A DNA stretch of 64,000 nt from Gigantopelta aegis (Eukaryota > Mollusca > Gastropoda > Neomphalida > Peltospiridae). The DNA lies in the NCBI RefSeq assembly GCF_016097555.1, contig NC_054712.1, positions 46,589,071 to 46,653,070 on the forward strand, written 5' to 3'. Below the pieces are notes generated by a model. The model saw nothing but the letters and a program-made list of their open reading frames with translations, was not told the origin of the DNA and ran no database searches. Below, piece by piece: positions 37,501 to 42,012 of the stretch (its first letter is position 1; each line of letters starts with the position of its first letter). The position numbers and the translations under genes were made by a program.

Positions 37501-40500
37501 TTTATTTGCATCTTCCTGAACAAAACTTTGGAGTAACAGTATATGTTTGGAACGAACATAAACAAAAAAATTGCCCAGGATGGGAGGGGGTGGCTACCCA
37601 CCCTATTCACCCCCCTGGATCCGCTACAGTCTCCATCAACAGTTAGCACATTCTGGTTTCTGTTCTTAAAGTCGGCTTACAGCAATCATTATCTGTGCCT
37701 CAGCATTTTATTGTGACTAGTGCTGTAACAATACATTAAACTATCGATATGTTGCGATAATCAGTGTCTCAATAGTGATGCATCGATAGTTAATTCATCG
37801 ATAGTTTCGATAGTATGCATAGTGAAATATGGTCTATGTCCAATGCACCCCATGATGGTGCTCCAAAGGAATGGAGGAAATTCTATACAGATTACACTGC
37901 AAAAAGTAAATGGCATTATGGCAAACACGAATTTTAAAATTATATCTGACTCAAAAGGCAACATTTTGGATTTCTAAAAGAAAATGATAATCCAGTAGAT
38001 TATATTAAAGTAGCATGCAAACTGTGTAGGTTTGTGCTAAAATATAGCAGAAATACGACTAATCTGACTGATCACATGTGATAAAAGCGTGCCACACAAT
38101 TGCGACAGCCAGCTTTTGATGTGTCAACAACATTAAAATTAATTTTGGAATCTATTGCTGCAGAAAATCCCACTCTGTAATCTAGTCAGCAGTCTCTTTT
38201 AGCCCTATTTGGGACAAAACTACAGCATAGTTCAACCAGGGATACTGTCATATCTGAAGCTATTCTTCAGTGTAAAGATCTGCACCCTTTCAGCGTTGTT
38301 GAAAATTCAAGATTAAAAAACCTCTTCTCCATGCTTGAACCCAGATACAAAATAACGTCAGGACAACACCTTTCTGATAAAGCTTTGCCTAAAGCTTCAC
38401 ACTCAGTAACCGATACATTATTCCTGTTGGGTTATCGATAACCATTAATTCATCATATGTTAGGTTATCTCATATATCAAAATAAAAACAGTTGTCCAAG
38501 TTACCAAGAGGTTACTACATGTCAGTAAAGTATGTTAAACGAAAATAAAACCCTAACACACTTTAATCATTTGGTTTTATTCACATAACAATATAACTAA
38601 TATGAATTTTAAACTTGCTAAATGTGCCGTAACCAATAGGGTTACAAGGTCTGTATTTTGTGATAACCTGTACATGTTACCAGACAATAATATTATGCTT
38701 ATCTCTACATGTATGTCTGTGATCTTTTTCCTACAATCCTCCTTACTGTTTTGTTTGTTTTCTTCAGCTGTTTTTCAAGAATCGTATCCAGGATGAGGAA
38801 GGATACATACTGTTTGTGAGGAAGAACGCCTTACAGGTGTTGATCCCCAGATACGGGCTGGAGGGGACGGTGTTCCTCAACACGGACTCCGGGAAGAATC
38901 TCTTTGTTTACGATGATGAGGTGAGTACAAATACACAGTCAGATTGTCTCCATACCATGGAGGGCGGGACGTAGCCCATTGGTAAAGTGTTTGCTTGATG
39001 CGCGGTCGGTCTGGGATCGATCCCCGTCGGTGGGCCCATTGGGCTATTTCTCGCCGGTGCACCACGACTGGTATATCAAATGCTGTGGTATGTATCATCC
39101 TGTCTGGGATGGTGCATATAAAAGATGCCTTGCTGCTGATGGAAAAGAGTAGCTCATGAAGTGGTGACAGCGGGTTTCCTCTCAATATATGTGTGGTCCT
39201 TAACCTTATGTCTGACACCATATAACCGTAAATACAATGTGTAGAGTAAATTAAATAAAACATTTCCTTCCTTCCTTCCATGCTATGGTTCAAGTGATCT
39301 TTTTGTAAGCACTTTTCCTCCCTTAGAAGTGACTGCCCTTCCTCAGTATTGGATACAAAATAATACGTCCAAAATATTAGTTAAAAAATTAATGAAAATT
39401 TATGTCGGGTTATTTTGTTGTTGTAATTTTTGCACTTTTCATTTAACTTTTTGTTACTGCAGTAATCATATAAATATAGGAAAGTTCTGAATTAAGAATT
39501 TCAGATTTAGTTTGTTGTCTTCAACAAGTGATTATGAAAGTATTGTCATGGTTACCTTGTTGTTGTTTATATTTCAGGAAAACACACAGTCAGCAGGAGA
39601 TGTCGTTCTGCACGTGTTTGACCGAGTGATTATTCAGATGAGTATCGACAGGTCAAATGTTCAGCACATGAAACTCTCCCTCAAACTCGTTCACCCACAG
39701 GTAAACAATGCTAGACATTAAAATTCTTCAGTTGGTTAGTTTATGATAATTTATTTCAGAAAGTTACGAGTCAGATTTACCAAATTTTAATGTGATAATA
39801 GTACCTTTATTAGTCCTCATCTCCATCCTTCAGTCTGTGTGTCTGTCTGTCTATCTGTCTATCTTTTCATAGTTTCCAGACTTTTTTTTTTGGAATGCCT
39901 CAAGACTTTGAGCTGATATTTTGTGTATACCTTGACCATGTACTGTTACAGATCAAGTTTGACTTTCATGTTGAGTTTTCTATTTTTGACAGAGTTATGG
40001 CCCTTGAACTTAGGAGATAAGAAAATTGTTGGGCCTGGTAGGGGACATGTACTGTTGACCACCATTGGATCGTTAGTTTGAGTTCGGTTTTTGGTATTGA
40101 CATTTATGGTAATAAAGTTTACTTCCGGTTACTGTTCCGCCAGTGTTATTTTAGATTGGGTATTTGTGTAAAACTTAACTGGCACAGAATGCTTGTTTTA
40201 GCTGTCTTTAATGTGGTCAAAATAAGAGCTGTGTGGTCATGGTAACCATTTAAGATTTCCAGGGTTTTAGTTCCACCCAAAAGCTATTTCTACCATTCGT
40301 AGCCCAGTGGTAAAATATTTGCCTGATGTATGATCAATTTAGGATCGATCCCCATCTGTCGGACCATTGGGCTTTTTCTCTTTCTATCCAGTGGTCAACA
40401 ACTGGTGTTACAGGACATGGTATCCTTTCTGTGGCATGATGCATATAATGGATGCCTTGCTGCTAATCGAAAAGAGTAGCCAATAGTAGTGTCTCCGTGA

Positions 40501-41144
40501 GTACTCGAGTACTCGGGCACAGGCCGAGTCTTGTAAGACTCCCAATCTGTTCACAGGACTTGAGTACCCATGCAAGGATGAGCAATCTCATTTAATTATA
40601 TTTGTTTACATCATTTTGCCATATGCTTGTTGCCTGTTATATTATAGGGCTATGAGACATGGAGAAAAAACAAAAGTTGAATGTGTGGGATGCAATACGA
40701 TGGCATGACTTTGCATCCATGTTCAGCGTTATAATTAAGATGCATAACGCTGTTTTACTGGTGTCTGGTACTCGGGTACTTGAGTCCAATATTTCAGACT
40801 CGTAGAAGCCTTGGCCAATAGTGTGGCGGCAGCAGTTTTCTCTTTCATTATCTGTGTTGTCTTTAACCATACGTCTTAACACCATATAACTTAAGTAAAA
40901 ATATGACGAGTCTGTAATTAAATAAAACATTTCTTCTTTTCTTCTTGATAAAAAGCTCAGTTAAACTCCCTGCTTTTCAAAACAATCTCAAGATTTCCAG
41001 AATTTATTTTACTAGTCATTTTTCATCTCTGAATTAATTCAATATATTTTTTTTTTTCTCTTTCAGATTCCTGGTTTCTCCATTCCACCAACACCAGAGA
41101 AATGTGACCCAGACGAACCACCAACAAAAAAAGTTAAAAATTGA
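9834..41144 (+). CDS. DIS3: DIS3/RRP44, exosome complex exonuclease, complete, 23 coding exons
   Basis: Catalytic subunit of the RNA exosome: a processive 3'-5' exoribonuclease (RNB) with an additional PIN endonuclease, acting in nucleus and cytoplasm. Coding exons: 9834-10058, 14951-15013, 19282-19376, 20236-20423, 22435-22508, 23289-23447, 23944-24096, 25336-25458, 26662-26799, 27734-27880, 28425-28541, 29305-29406, 30062-30126, 30597-30681, 31097-31224, 31651-31737, 32295-32451, 33896-34116, 35651-35741, 36978-37055, 38768-38920, 39578-39700, 41067-41144. All introns are GT-AG and all phases agree; the sum is 949 codons plus stop, against 958 for human DIS3 from memory. The start ATG follows a stop-rich leader and gives [20 protein letters not shown], colinear with the human N-terminus. 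No frameshift or missing catalytic residue is seen, so the gene looks functional. Confidence 0.97.
10660..11249. mobile_element. MITE-like element with CAGGGCTAGCTCTGG inverted ends, carrying a SINE
   Basis: The left end CAGGGCTAGCTCTGG and the right end CCAGAGCTAGCCCTG are perfect 15-bp inverted repeats. The CAGGG terminus suggests a hAT-type non-autonomous element, but I see no 8-bp target duplication. A family C SINE (10691-11076) sits inside. A fragment of the same family (CCAAATTTGGC, then CTAGCCCTG) lies at 30290-30373. Confidence 0.65.
10691..11076 (+). mobile_element. SINE family C, full-length
   Basis: The head differs from family A (GGCCTCGGTGGCATCATGG, then TTAGGCCATCAGTC and GGGTTCGGATCCCATTCG). 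From ACAAAGGCCATGG onward the body and the AAATAAAACATTTCTTTC tail are those of family A. Flanking 13-bp duplications: TCATCAAATTCAC (10678-10690) and TCACCAAATTCGC (11077-11089), 11 of 13 identical. Confidence 0.85.
11851..11937. repeat. Inverted repeat, about 20-bp arms
   Basis: CACACTACAGGAAGAAACCC on the left and its near-perfect reverse complement (GGGTTTCTTCTTGTAGTGTG) on the right, separated by about 45 bases. It can form a hairpin and may be a very short MITE. Confidence 0.6.
12047..12172 (+). mobile_element. SINE family A head fragment
   Basis: Diverged tRNA-like front: CCAGTTGTAAAGCACTCGCC, GGGATCGATCCCC, GGACCCATTGG, CCAGTGCACTACGGCTGG. The 3' two-thirds are missing. Confidence 0.65.
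12180..14650. other. DIS3 intron 1, unremarkable part
   Basis: AT-rich intron sequence with no recognised repeat family member or exon. Short frames here have no family features. Confidence 0.4.
14655..14888 (+). mobile_element. SINE family B
   Basis: A body-to-tail copy: GGGCCATGGTATACATGTGC, GGGATGGTGCATATAAAAGA, TTCCTTGCT, AATGTAGCAGGTTTCC, TTTGACATCCAATAGCC, CTCTAGTGGTGTTGTTAAAC. It ends about 60 bases before the exon 2 acceptor of DIS3. Confidence 0.8.
15421..15500 (-). mobile_element. SINE-like tail, family E, minus strand
   Basis: Shares TTTAATGACACCCCAGCA, then CGGCTATTGGGTGTCA and CTATGGTAATG with the copy at 6580-6675. It is the only SINE-like piece in DIS3 introns that I read as antisense. 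Confidence 0.5.
15911..17238 (+). mobile_element. Tc1-like DNA transposon, internally deleted
   Basis: Perfect 24-bp terminal inverted repeats starting CTACTCAAAAGAATTTAAGG, flanked by TA on both sides and set in a TA microsatellite (15858-15910). The transposase frame opens at 16275 ([20 protein letters not shown]) with a helix-turn-helix ([17 protein letters not shown]) and the SGRPRSTT linker. The catalytic core is shortened: sequence jumps from the region before the first aspartate (ARRHWC) to [11 protein letters not shown] second break follows the SPDWAPIE region; the C-terminal part (WDELGRRVR, then [13 protein letters not shown]) survives in another frame. The element is dead but its ends are intact. 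Well-preserved termini suggest a fairly recent insertion. Confidence 0.93.
16275..16730 (+). pseudogene. Tc1 transposase, N-terminal part (defective)
   Basis: 152 codons from [10 protein letters not shown] to a premature stop. The paired-like DNA-binding domains (two helix-turn-helix units and a GRPR AT-hook-like motif) are intact, but the DDE catalytic domain is lost through an internal deletion of roughly 300 bp judged against the usual family length. It could bind the inverted repeats but not catalyse transposition. Confidence 0.85.
17363..17560. repeat. Left copy of an approximately 200-bp direct repeat flanking a SINE
   Basis: It runs from CCTTCATTATGTTCATCC through CCATCCATCATTCC repeats to GGGCATGTAAGCTCCTTAA, ending on the base before the SINE starts. 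The right copy is 19033-19232, and the two are nearly identical apart from small differences. Confidence 0.85.
17561..19032 (+). mobile_element. SINE family A, full-length, split by a hAT-like insertion
   Basis: Head at 17561 (GGGGGCGGGATGTAGCCCAG, GGGATCGATACCC), body to CACCATATAAC at 17837, resuming at about 18977 (TATAACCTTAAATAAAATG) and ending ACATGTTTTTCTTT at 19032. It carries the pol III A-box-like TAGCCCAGTGG and a B-box-like GGGATCGATACC. It is bounded by the long direct repeats rather than by the usual 10-15 bp duplication. Confidence 0.85.
17838..18976. mobile_element. Non-autonomous element with ACAATATTTC inverted ends (hAT-like)
   Basis: The left end ATGGGTACAATATTTC and the reverse complement of the right end CAGGGCACAATATTTC are inverted repeats. 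TATAAC flanks both ends (17832-17837, 18977-18982). About 1.14 kb; no transposase frame. CAGGG-type ends point to hAT, but the duplication is shorter than the usual 8 bp, so the class is tentative. Confidence 0.6.
19033..19232. repeat. Right copy of the approximately 200-bp direct repeat
   Basis: It matches 17363-17560 from CCTTCATTATGTT to AAGCTCCTTAA and ends 49 bases before DIS3 exon 3. Being joined to exon 3, it is likely the original copy. Confidence 0.85.
19478..19670 (+). mobile_element. SINE family A, truncated both ends
   Basis: It starts inside the head (GGATCGATCCTCGTCAGTGG), runs through GTGCACCACGACTGGCATAT, GATGCATATAAAAGATCCC and GAAAAGAGTAGCCCATGAAG, and stops at CTCTCTCAATATCATG, where the tandem array upstream of exon 4 begins. 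Confidence 0.85.
19676..20241 (+). repeat. Tandem array of the DIS3 exon 4 acceptor, about 12 units
   Basis: Units of about 38-45 bp (one longer) each carry ATTATTTTGTGTTTAG followed by TGAYRC, i.e. the pyrimidine-rich acceptor of exon 4 plus its first bases (TGACAC). The last unit is the real acceptor (AG at 20234-20235). The two units before it are exactly 42 bp and stay open in the exon 4 frame. Confidence 0.9.
20635..20795 (+). repeat. Dispersed repeat (first of two copies)
   Basis: Contains GAAAATATTTCACTAGCC, then CTTGATTGACAAATCA, TTTCTTTTATATAGATTTAC and TTCAAGTGACATCCCGCAAG. The second half is shared with 23815-23920, upstream of DIS3 exon 7. The family is unknown to me. Confidence 0.6.
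21487..21749 (+). mobile_element. SINE family A with internal deletions
   Basis: The head GGGGCGGGATGTAGCTCAG is good. The stretch with the second half of the B-box region is deleted (GGGATCTGGG joins CTATTTCTCG), and another deletion joins GTGGCGACA directly to CCATATAACCG. It ends AAATAAAAAAAATTCTTCC. Confidence 0.85.
22097..22427 (+). mobile_element. SINE family A, full-length, inserted across the DIS3 exon 5 acceptor
   Basis: Head GGCGGGACGTAGCCCAGTGG, GGGATCGATCCCC, body, AAATAAAACATTTCTTTC tail with a TTTC run. Target-site duplication: ATTGAAGTTGAGA (22084-22096) and ATTGCAGTTGAGG (22428-22440). The right copy contains the exon 5 acceptor (AG at 22433-22434) and the first exon bases. 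The pyrimidine tract now used is therefore the SINE tail. Confidence 0.9.
22527..22993 (+). mobile_element. SINE family B, diverged, with a partly duplicated middle
   Basis: A head remnant (GGGGCGGAATTTAGCTCGG) is followed by CCAACCAGTGCTTCACATG and GTGCATATAAAATA. The middle then repeats (CAACCAGTGCTCAACAGG, GTGCATATATAAAAGATCC), and the copy ends with the family B finish (TTTGACATCCAATAGCCG, GTGTGCTCTTGTGGTGTCAT). It could be two fused family B copies. Confidence 0.7.
23289..26799 (+). CDS. DIS3: DIS3 exons 6-9: cold-shock (OB-fold) domains
   Basis: Residues 216-406. Exons 6-7 encode CSD1 ([15 protein letters not shown], then [13 protein letters not shown] and [20 protein letters not shown]). 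An acidic linker follows (exon 7 end, DEEELNE). Exons 8-9 encode CSD2 ([18 protein letters not shown], then [18 protein letters not shown] and [16 protein letters not shown]). These OB folds guide RNA to the RNB site. Exon 8 is entered from a SINE tail, and the end of exon 9 is the template of a 26-bp tandem array. Confidence 0.95.
23820..23920 (+). repeat. Dispersed repeat (second copy), next to DIS3 exon 7
   Basis: Shares TTGATTGACAAATCA, TTTCTTTTATATAGATTTAC and TTCAAGTGACATCC with 20708-20775 and stops about 25 bases before the exon 7 acceptor. Confidence 0.6.
24150..24408 (+). mobile_element. SINE family A, 5'-truncated
   Basis: It starts at GGACCCGTTGGGCTATTTC and carries the rest of the body and tail (GAGTAGCCCATAAATTGGCG, AAATAAAACATTTCC). 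It lies in DIS3 intron 7. Confidence 0.85.
24553..24710. mobile_element. Palindromic MITE flanked by TA
   Basis: CAGTGAAACCCCTCTAAAC on the left and the inverted counterpart (TTGAGAGGTTTTACTG) on the right, flanked by TA on both sides. Internal GTTTAGAGAGG and GGTTTACAGAGG stretches add self-complementarity. The TA duplication suggests the Tc1/mariner superfamily. A shorter relative lies at 28882-28953. Confidence 0.75.
24986..25326 (+). mobile_element. SINE family C, head-truncated, directly upstream of DIS3 exon 8
   Basis: It starts within the family C head (CTTCGGATCCCAGTCGAGGC), continues through the CCAGATACCGACTCCAAAC and TTGCACCGACCAG blocks and the common body, and ends in a TTTC run at about 25326. 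Only GATTGCAG separates it from exon 8, so its tail is the exon 8 pyrimidine tract. Confidence 0.88.
25660..25735 (+). pseudogene. tRNA-like sequence (pol III boxes), not a foldable tRNA
   Basis: An A-box-like TAACTCAGTCTGTAGAGC and a perfect B-box-like GGTTCAAATCC lie at tRNA spacing. The T arm can pair, but the acceptor arms do not pair and the anticodon arm is irregular. Most likely a tRNA pseudogene or the head of a SINE whose body is gone. Confidence 0.45.
25808..25840 (+). repeat. Poly-G run followed by GT repeat
   Basis: An uninterrupted run of more than 20 G is followed by a short GT run, in the sense strand of DIS3 intron 8. Length in such a run is error-prone in sequencing. Confidence 0.9.
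26350..26566 (+). mobile_element. SINE family B
   Basis: Body to tail: CAACCAGTGCTTCATGACTGG, ATAAAAGAGTCCTTGCTGC, AAAATGTAGGGGGTTTCC, TTTGACACCCAATAGC, ATCTTTAACTTT. It ends about 95 bases before exon 9. Confidence 0.75.
26782..27430 (+). repeat. 26-bp tandem array copying the DIS3 exon 9 / intron 9 donor, about 24 units
   Basis: Unit AACTCCAGATACCCACAG followed by GTGAGTTC. The first unit is the real end of exon 9 (residues NSRYPQ) plus the first eight intron bases, so the array begins inside the exon. Nearly all units keep a strong CAG/GTGAG donor; the last ones degrade (CATAGGTAAG, then ACAGGTTTGT). Confidence 0.95.
27734..37055 (+). CDS. DIS3: DIS3 exons 10-20: RNB exonuclease domain
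   Basis: Residues 407-832. The magnesium-binding signature in exon 11 reads [10 protein letters not shown] with D478, D480 and D481, the cluster that contains the catalytic aspartate of the RNase II/RNB family. Exon 12 gives [15 protein letters not shown], exon 15 [13 protein letters not shown], exon 17 [15 protein letters not shown], and exons 18-19 the family hallmark [13 protein letters not shown] (vertebrates have YAD). Exon 20 is [12 protein letters not shown]. Exons 18 and 19 are each followed by tandem copies of their own donor region. Confidence 0.96.
28683..28870 (+). mobile_element. Diverged SINE (A/B type)
   Basis: A head-like CATGTAGCTTAGTGTTAGAG, then AGAGCACCACAGCTTGTAAA, AAAGGTTGTGGTATGTACTG, ATATAAAAGATTCTTGCTG and AAGCAGCAGGTGTCCTC. 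The tail is missing; a TA-flanked MITE follows immediately. Confidence 0.6.
28882..28953. mobile_element. 72-bp palindromic MITE flanked by TA
   Basis: CAGTGAAACCTTTCAAAACC on the left; CCGGTTTAGAGGGGTTTTGC near the right end, closing CTG/TA. A short relative of the element at 24553-24710. Confidence 0.75.
29562..29678. mobile_element. hAT-like MITE, 117 bp
   Basis: Inverted ends CAGTGGCATAGC / GCTATGCCACTG and an 8-bp target duplication, AAACCATG (29554-29561) against ATACCATG (29679-29686), 7 of 8 identical. CAGTG ends and 8-bp duplications are typical of hAT elements. Confidence 0.8.
30290..30373 (+). mobile_element. Right-end fragment of the CAGGGCTAGC MITE family
   Basis: Repeats of TTTGCCAA followed by GAACTAGCCCTG, as at the right end of 10660-11249. 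Confidence 0.5.
30493..30598 (+). repeat. 24-bp tandem array ending on the DIS3 exon 14 acceptor
   Basis: About four units of TCTGTTTTGTAACCACRGGT-CATT type. The final partial unit reads TCTGTTTTAG and is the actual acceptor (AG at 30595-30596); in the upstream units the AG position reads GT, so they are not acceptors. Confidence 0.85.
31225..33895 (+). other. DIS3 introns 15-17, little recognisable content
   Basis: Apart from exons 16 and 17, I see only two short SINE-tail-like pieces near 33330 and 33380 (GTGCTGGGGTGTTATTAAAC) and an unassigned block at 33470-33740 containing CAGGCCTGGACCTGG. Confidence 0.4.
34088..34905 (+). repeat. 71-bp tandem array copying the DIS3 exon 18 / intron 18 donor, 12 donor copies
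   Basis: Donor positions start at 34117 and recur at a 71-base period to 34898 (781 = 11 x 71). Each unit holds about 29 bases of exon end (CACACTTCACATCGCCCA, then CAGGAG; encoding [10 protein letters not shown] in the real exon) and 42 intron bases (GTGAGTCTACAGACACAG, GTTTATTAAGTACTAGATAT). Two units have lost the GT (GAGACGAG, GAGGCGAG). Confidence 0.95.
35553..35650 (+). repeat. Two-copy tandem duplication ending on the DIS3 exon 19 acceptor
   Basis: GACTTAAAAAATACAACTAA, TTGGTTTTATTTCTTGTTAC is followed by GTCTTAAAAAATAACAATTG, ATTGGTTATATGTTATTG, TTTAG. The second copy supplies the acceptor. Confidence 0.7.
35727..35960 (+). repeat. 51-bp tandem array copying the DIS3 exon 19 / intron 19 donor, five units
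   Basis: AAACATAAAACACAG/GTATAG is the true junction (donor at 35742). Copies have GT at 35793, 35844, 35896 and 35948, spacing 51, 51, 52, 52. Each repeats the last 15 exon bases (residues KHKTQ) and about 36 intron bases. Confidence 0.92.
36230..36965 (+). repeat. About 98-bp tandem array upstream of DIS3 exon 20, eight units
   Basis: Each unit carries AACAATGTGCTGAGGTGTCA, a TTAAACTAACATTCCCTTC-type stretch, CTCTTTATAG, TTCAAGTATTATAATTATCA and AGACATACAGTAGCC. The first part resembles the 3' end of the SINE-related repeats (GTGCTGGGGTGTCATTAAAC). The CCCTTCTCTTTATAG in each unit looks like a splice acceptor. The array stops 17 bases before the real exon 20 AG. Confidence 0.9.
37168..37628. 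mobile_element. hAT-like non-autonomous element, about 460 bp
   Basis: Left CAGTGGCGGATCTAG; right CTGGATCCGCTACA, imperfect inverted ends. GTCTCC flanks both sides (37162-37167, 37629-37634). The interior is G-rich near both ends. No transposase. Confidence 0.65.
37719..38450 (+). pseudogene. hAT transposon remnant with BED zinc finger
   Basis: It begins with TAGTGCTGTAACAATACAT and ATCGATAG repeats typical of such ends. The plus frame then gives [15 protein letters not shown] and [13 protein letters not shown], a BED-type zinc finger (C-x2-C and a final H). It continues with [18 protein letters not shown] and [20 protein letters not shown], conserved in ZBED/hAT transposases. Several stops and the absence of the catalytic core show a dead, internally deleted copy. 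Confidence 0.75.
38768..41144 (+). CDS. DIS3: DIS3 exons 21-23: S1 RNA-binding domain and basic tail
   Basis: Residues 833-949. [20 protein letters not shown] leads into the S1 barrel ([13 protein letters not shown]), followed by [20 protein letters not shown] and the C-terminal [12 protein letters not shown] with a lysine-rich end (KKVKN, then TGA at 41142-41144). The region binds RNA in the family. No AATAAA occurs on the plus strand until 41955-41960, inside a downstream SINE; the closest weak variant is TATAAA near 41520. Confidence 0.94.
38961..39278 (+). mobile_element. SINE family A, full-length
   Basis: AGGGCGGGACGTAGCCCATT head, GGGATCGATCCCC, body, AAATAAAACATTTCC tail. Candidate duplication CATACCATGG (38951-38960) / CATGCTATGG (39279-39288), 8 of 10 identical. 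Confidence 0.88.
39800..40065. repeat. Dispersed repeat family G (copy 1)
   Basis: Shared with 55185-55430: AATGCCTCAAGA(C/T)(T/A)TTGAG, ACAGATCAAGTTTGA, ACAGAGTTATGGCC, TTGTTGGGCCTGGTAGG. The ends at 55185 suggest inverted termini (GACCGGTCGAACC / GGACCCGGTAGG), so it may be a DNA element. Confidence 0.55.
40297..40945 (+). mobile_element. SINE family A, split by a hAT-like element
   Basis: The head TCGTAGCCCAGTGGTAAAA, GGATCGATCCCC and body run to GAGTAGCCAATAGT (40487) and resume at 40823 (GTGGCGGCAG) through the AAATAAAACATTTCTTC tail. Confidence 0.82.
40488..40814. mobile_element. hAT-like MITE inside a SINE
   Basis: The 327-bp insert is flanked by a perfect 8-bp duplication CCAATAGT (40480-40487 and 40815-40822). 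Subterminal GAGTACTCGAGTACTCGG motifs recur in inverted form near the right end (GGTACTCGGGTACTTGAG). No transposase. Confidence 0.75.
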
Positions 41145-41689
41145 TGACTAACACATTGATTTTAGGCTGTAGTCACAAGAAACACGCTTAATTACAAAAA
41201 CGTGTAACCTTTGAGAAAGCCTGACCCATTGAATTCTGCTTGAATGAAAAGGAAAATCACAATGCATGCTAATTTAATGTGCAATGAAATAACATGTTAA
41301 GAGATAATCAGACCTACACGACCGATTCATATGGAACTGAATGTGCTGGTCTTCCATCTCTTCAGCATCCTTCAAGACATGTTTTAATTGTAATTGTTAT
41401 ATTGATGTGATTTTTAATTTACTGTTGTTTGACATCCCAACAGATGGGTTATCGTTTGTGCTGGGATTCTGTTAAACATTTGTTCATTCCTTGAAGTCAT
41501 TTACATATCATGCTTACAATATAAATCTTGTACAGTAAATATGTAGTTTGGTTTGTGTGTTTTTTTTAGCTCTGCTAGGACATTTGTCACTAGAGCTTTT
41601 TTTAGTAATGATTTTACTGGCGTCTGCCATCCAATACTTGACTTCTTCTTCTTTTTTAAGTCTGTCTTCTTATAGTTTTCAAGCGGTAA

Positions 41690-42012
41690 CGTGTTCAACT
41701 GTGAAGCGGTTGGTTATTGGATCGATCCTTCTCAGTAGACCCATTTTCAGTTTGGGCTATTTTTCGTTCCAACCAGTGGTCCACAGCTGGTTCATCGAAG
41801 GCTGTGGTATGTGCTGTCCTGTCTGTGGGAAAGTGCATATAAAAGACCCCTTGCTGCTTATCTGAAAGAGTAGCTTATGTGGCGGCAGCGGGTTTCCTCT
41901 TAAAAAAAATATGTTAGAATGACCATATGTTTGACGTTCAATAGCCGATGATAAAATAAAAATCAATGTGCTCTAGAGGCGTTGTTAAATAAAAACAAAC
42001 TTTACTTTCTTA
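41690..42012 (+). mobile_element. SINE family B, near full-length, downstream of DIS3
   Basis: GTAACGTGTTCAACTGTGAA head region, GGATCGATCC, CCAACCAGTGGTCCACAGC, GTGCATATAAAAGACCCC, GGCAGCGGGTTTCC, TTTGACGTTCAATAGCCG, GTGCTCTAGAGGCGTTGTTA. It holds the first two AATAAA hexamers on the plus strand after the DIS3 stop (41955-41960, 41988-41993). Confidence 0.82.
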
